In this document: positions 62,859-64,000 of the stretch, in pieces | How positions within the stretch are numbered: position 1 is the stretch's first letter | Layout: every line of letters starts with the position of its first letter | Source: PRO6 sp035565775 | GTDB taxonomy: Bacteria; Pseudomonadota; Alphaproteobacteria; Rhizobiales; Xanthobacteraceae | DNA length: 64,000 bases | Direction: 5' to 3' | NCBI GenBank assembly: GCA_035565775.1 | Contig: DATMRW010000021.1 | Span: 744,001-808,000 of the forward strand | Program-made: the position numbers and the translations under genes | The notes under the pieces: model-generated | Databases searched by the model: none | What the model was told of the DNA's origin: nothing | The model's input: the letters and a program-made list of their open reading frames with translations, nothing else

Positions 62859-64000
62859 ATGACCGATGATATCGTCATCGTGAGCGCCGCCCGCACCCCG
62901 GTCGGCAGTTTTAACGGGGCTTTTGCAAATGTGCCGGCCCACGACCTTGGCGCTGTCGCCATCAAGGCAGCTCTCGAGCGGGCGGGGGTCGAGCCGGCGC
63001 GCGTGTCGGAAGTGATCATGGGCCAGATTCTCACCGCCGCGCAGGGCCAGAACCCGGCCCGCCAGGCGTCGATCGCCGCCGGCATCCCGGTGGAAAGCCC
63101 GGCCTGGGGCGTCAACCAGCTCTGCGGCTCGGGCCTGCGCTCCGTCGCGCTCGGCTATCAGGCGCTGCGCAACGGCGATTCCGAAGTCGTGGTGGTCGGC
63201 GGCCAAGAGTCCATGAGCATGGCCCCCCACGCACAATACCTGCGCGCCGGCACCAAGATGGGCTCGCTCGAACTCGTCGACACCATGATCAAGGACGGCC
63301 TGTGGGATGCCTTTAACGGCTACCACATGGGCAACACCGCCGAGAACGTCGCCAGGCAGTACCAGATCACCCGCGAGCAGCAGGACGAGTTCGCGGTCGC
63401 CTCGCAGCAGAAGGCGGAAGCCGCGCAGAAATCCGGCCGCTTCAAGGACGAGATCGTGCCGGTGACCGTGAAGACCCGCAAGGGCGACATCATCATCAGC
63501 GACGACGAATATCCGCGCCACGGCGCCTCGCTCGAAGCGATGGCCAAGCTGCGCCCGGCCTTCCTGAAGGATGGCACGGTGACCGCAGGCAACGCCTCCG
63601 GCATCAATGACGGCGCTGCCGCGCTGGTGCTGATGACCGCCTCGCAGGCCGCCAAGGAAGGCAAGACACCGCTCGCCCGCATCGCCTCCTGGGCGCAGGC
63701 CGGCGTCGATCCGTCGATCATGGGCACCGGCCCGATTCCGTCGTCGCGCGCCGCGCTGCAGAAAGCGGGCTGGTCGATCAACGACCTCGACCTGATCGAA
63801 GCCAACGAGGCGTTCGCCGCGCAGGCCTCGGCTGTCAACAAGGACCTCGGCTGGGATACCAGCAAGGTCAACGTCAATGGCGGGGCCATCGCCCTTGGCC
63901 ATCCGATCGGCGCATCGGGCGCGCGCGTGCTCGTCACCCTGCTGCACGAAATGCAGAAGCGCGATTCCAAGAAGGGCCTCGCGACGCTGTGCATCGGCGG
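62859..64000 (+). CDS. phaA: Acetyl-CoA acetyltransferase (PhaA), 3' end outside window
   Basis: Predicted biosynthetic thiolase that condenses two acetyl-CoA to acetoacetyl-CoA for poly-3-hydroxybutyrate. 380 codons are present and the frame stays open at base 64000, so only the last dozen or so residues are missing. Nucleophile C89 (NQLCGSGLRS), the histidine in ALGHPIGASGAR and the beginning of the final cysteine motif (TLCIGG) are all visible. CAGGAG precedes the ATG. phaB usually follows and would lie beyond the window. Paralogous to pcaF at 44.7 kb. Confidence 0.97.
   Translation, partial: MTDDIVIVSAARTPVGSFNGAFANVPAHDLGAVAIKAALERAGVEPARVSEVIMGQILTAAQGQNPARQASIAAGIPVESPAWGVNQLCGSGLRSVALGYQALRNGDSEVVVVGGQESMSMAPHAQYLRAGTKMGSLELVDTMIKDGLWDAFNGYHMGNTAENVARQYQITREQQDEFAVASQQKAEAAQKSGRFKDEIVPVTVKTRKGDIIISDDEYPRHGASLEAMAKLRPAFLKDGTVTAGNASGINDGAAALVLMTASQAAKEGKTPLARIASWAQAGVDPSIMGTGPIPSSRAALQKAGWSINDLDLIEANEAFAAQASAVNKDLGWDTSKVNVNGGAIALGHPIGASGARVLVTLLHEMQKRDSKKGLATLCIG

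Noticed and set aside
62832..63947. 371-residue minus-strand frame at the right end
   Set aside because: Shadow of phaA, which is open to the window end on the plus strand with all thiolase motifs.

Overview
The window is high-GC (roughly 63-65 percent by eye), densely coded chromosomal DNA with no insertion sequence, prophage, integrase or CRISPR array that I can see. The gene content points to an alphaproteobacterium of the order Hyphomicrobiales, most like the Bradyrhizobium/Rhodopseudomonas/Afipia/Xanthobacteraceae group. The basis is PhaR/PhaA polyhydroxyalkanoate genes, an ActS/ActR (RegB/RegA) redox two-component pair, MmcB, BigR with its persulfide operon, a Zur-type Fur protein, pcaF-pcaHG, and an initiator tRNA with an A:U pair at 29:41. 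Genus assignment is inference.

Layout. 0-3.9 kb: the 3' part of polA, malonyl-CoA decarboxylase and a convergent NAD-dependent epimerase. 4.0-8.6 kb: initiator tRNA with a terminator, one SDR on the minus strand, then a plus-strand catabolic run SDR / MBL hydrolase / fumarylacetoacetate-hydrolase-family protein / GST. 8.7-16.2 kb: a four-gene DNA repair cluster (ATP-dependent ligase, MBL exonuclease, Lhr helicase, PdeM phosphoesterase), whose two divergent arms are separated by an orphan periplasmic binding protein. 16.3-20.3 kb: htpX, a glyoxalase-II-like MBL protein and the BigR persulfide/thiosulfate operon with a strong palindromic operator candidate. 20.4-24.7 kb: mmcB, actR/actS and an ABC-2 exporter pair. 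25-30.9 kb: PHA depolymerase, a YgjP-like metallopeptidase, a class A penicillin-binding protein and an MFS transporter. 31-38.1 kb (minus): AttH-like lipocalin, FtsX-type permease, LolD-type ATPase, glnD. 38.3-41.6 kb: an ssu-type sulfonate/nitrate/taurine ABC transporter with an unusual hairpin-rich leader, and an OsmC protein. 41.6-50.6 kb: mutS, pcaF-pcaH-pcaG, then a MarR-EmrA-EmrB efflux operon with an 18-bp palindrome at its promoter. 50.8-64 kb: zur, a DMT permease, ispG, a Na+/H+ antiporter, a small NTF2-like protein, DUF1345, a polyprenyl synthetase, mtgA, rpmF, a membrane hypothetical, a small conserved-looking hypothetical, a degenerate-GGDEF/EAL protein, phaR and the start of phaA (cut by the window end).

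Themes. Carbon storage is represented at two places (phaZ at 25 kb; phaR/phaA at 62-64 kb), and both carry TGCAAC-type motifs upstream that may be PhaR sites. Sulfur handling appears twice (BigR operon; ssu operon). Aromatic catabolism is represented by pcaFHG and possibly by the SDR/MBL/FAH/GST run. DNA maintenance is represented by polA, mutS, mmcB and the Lhr-ligase cluster. Most neighbours are ordinary housekeeping or metabolic genes. The parts most worth a second look are the split Lhr cluster, the ssu leader, the BigR operator, the lipocalin-ABC system and the small hypothetical at 59.6-60.0 kb.
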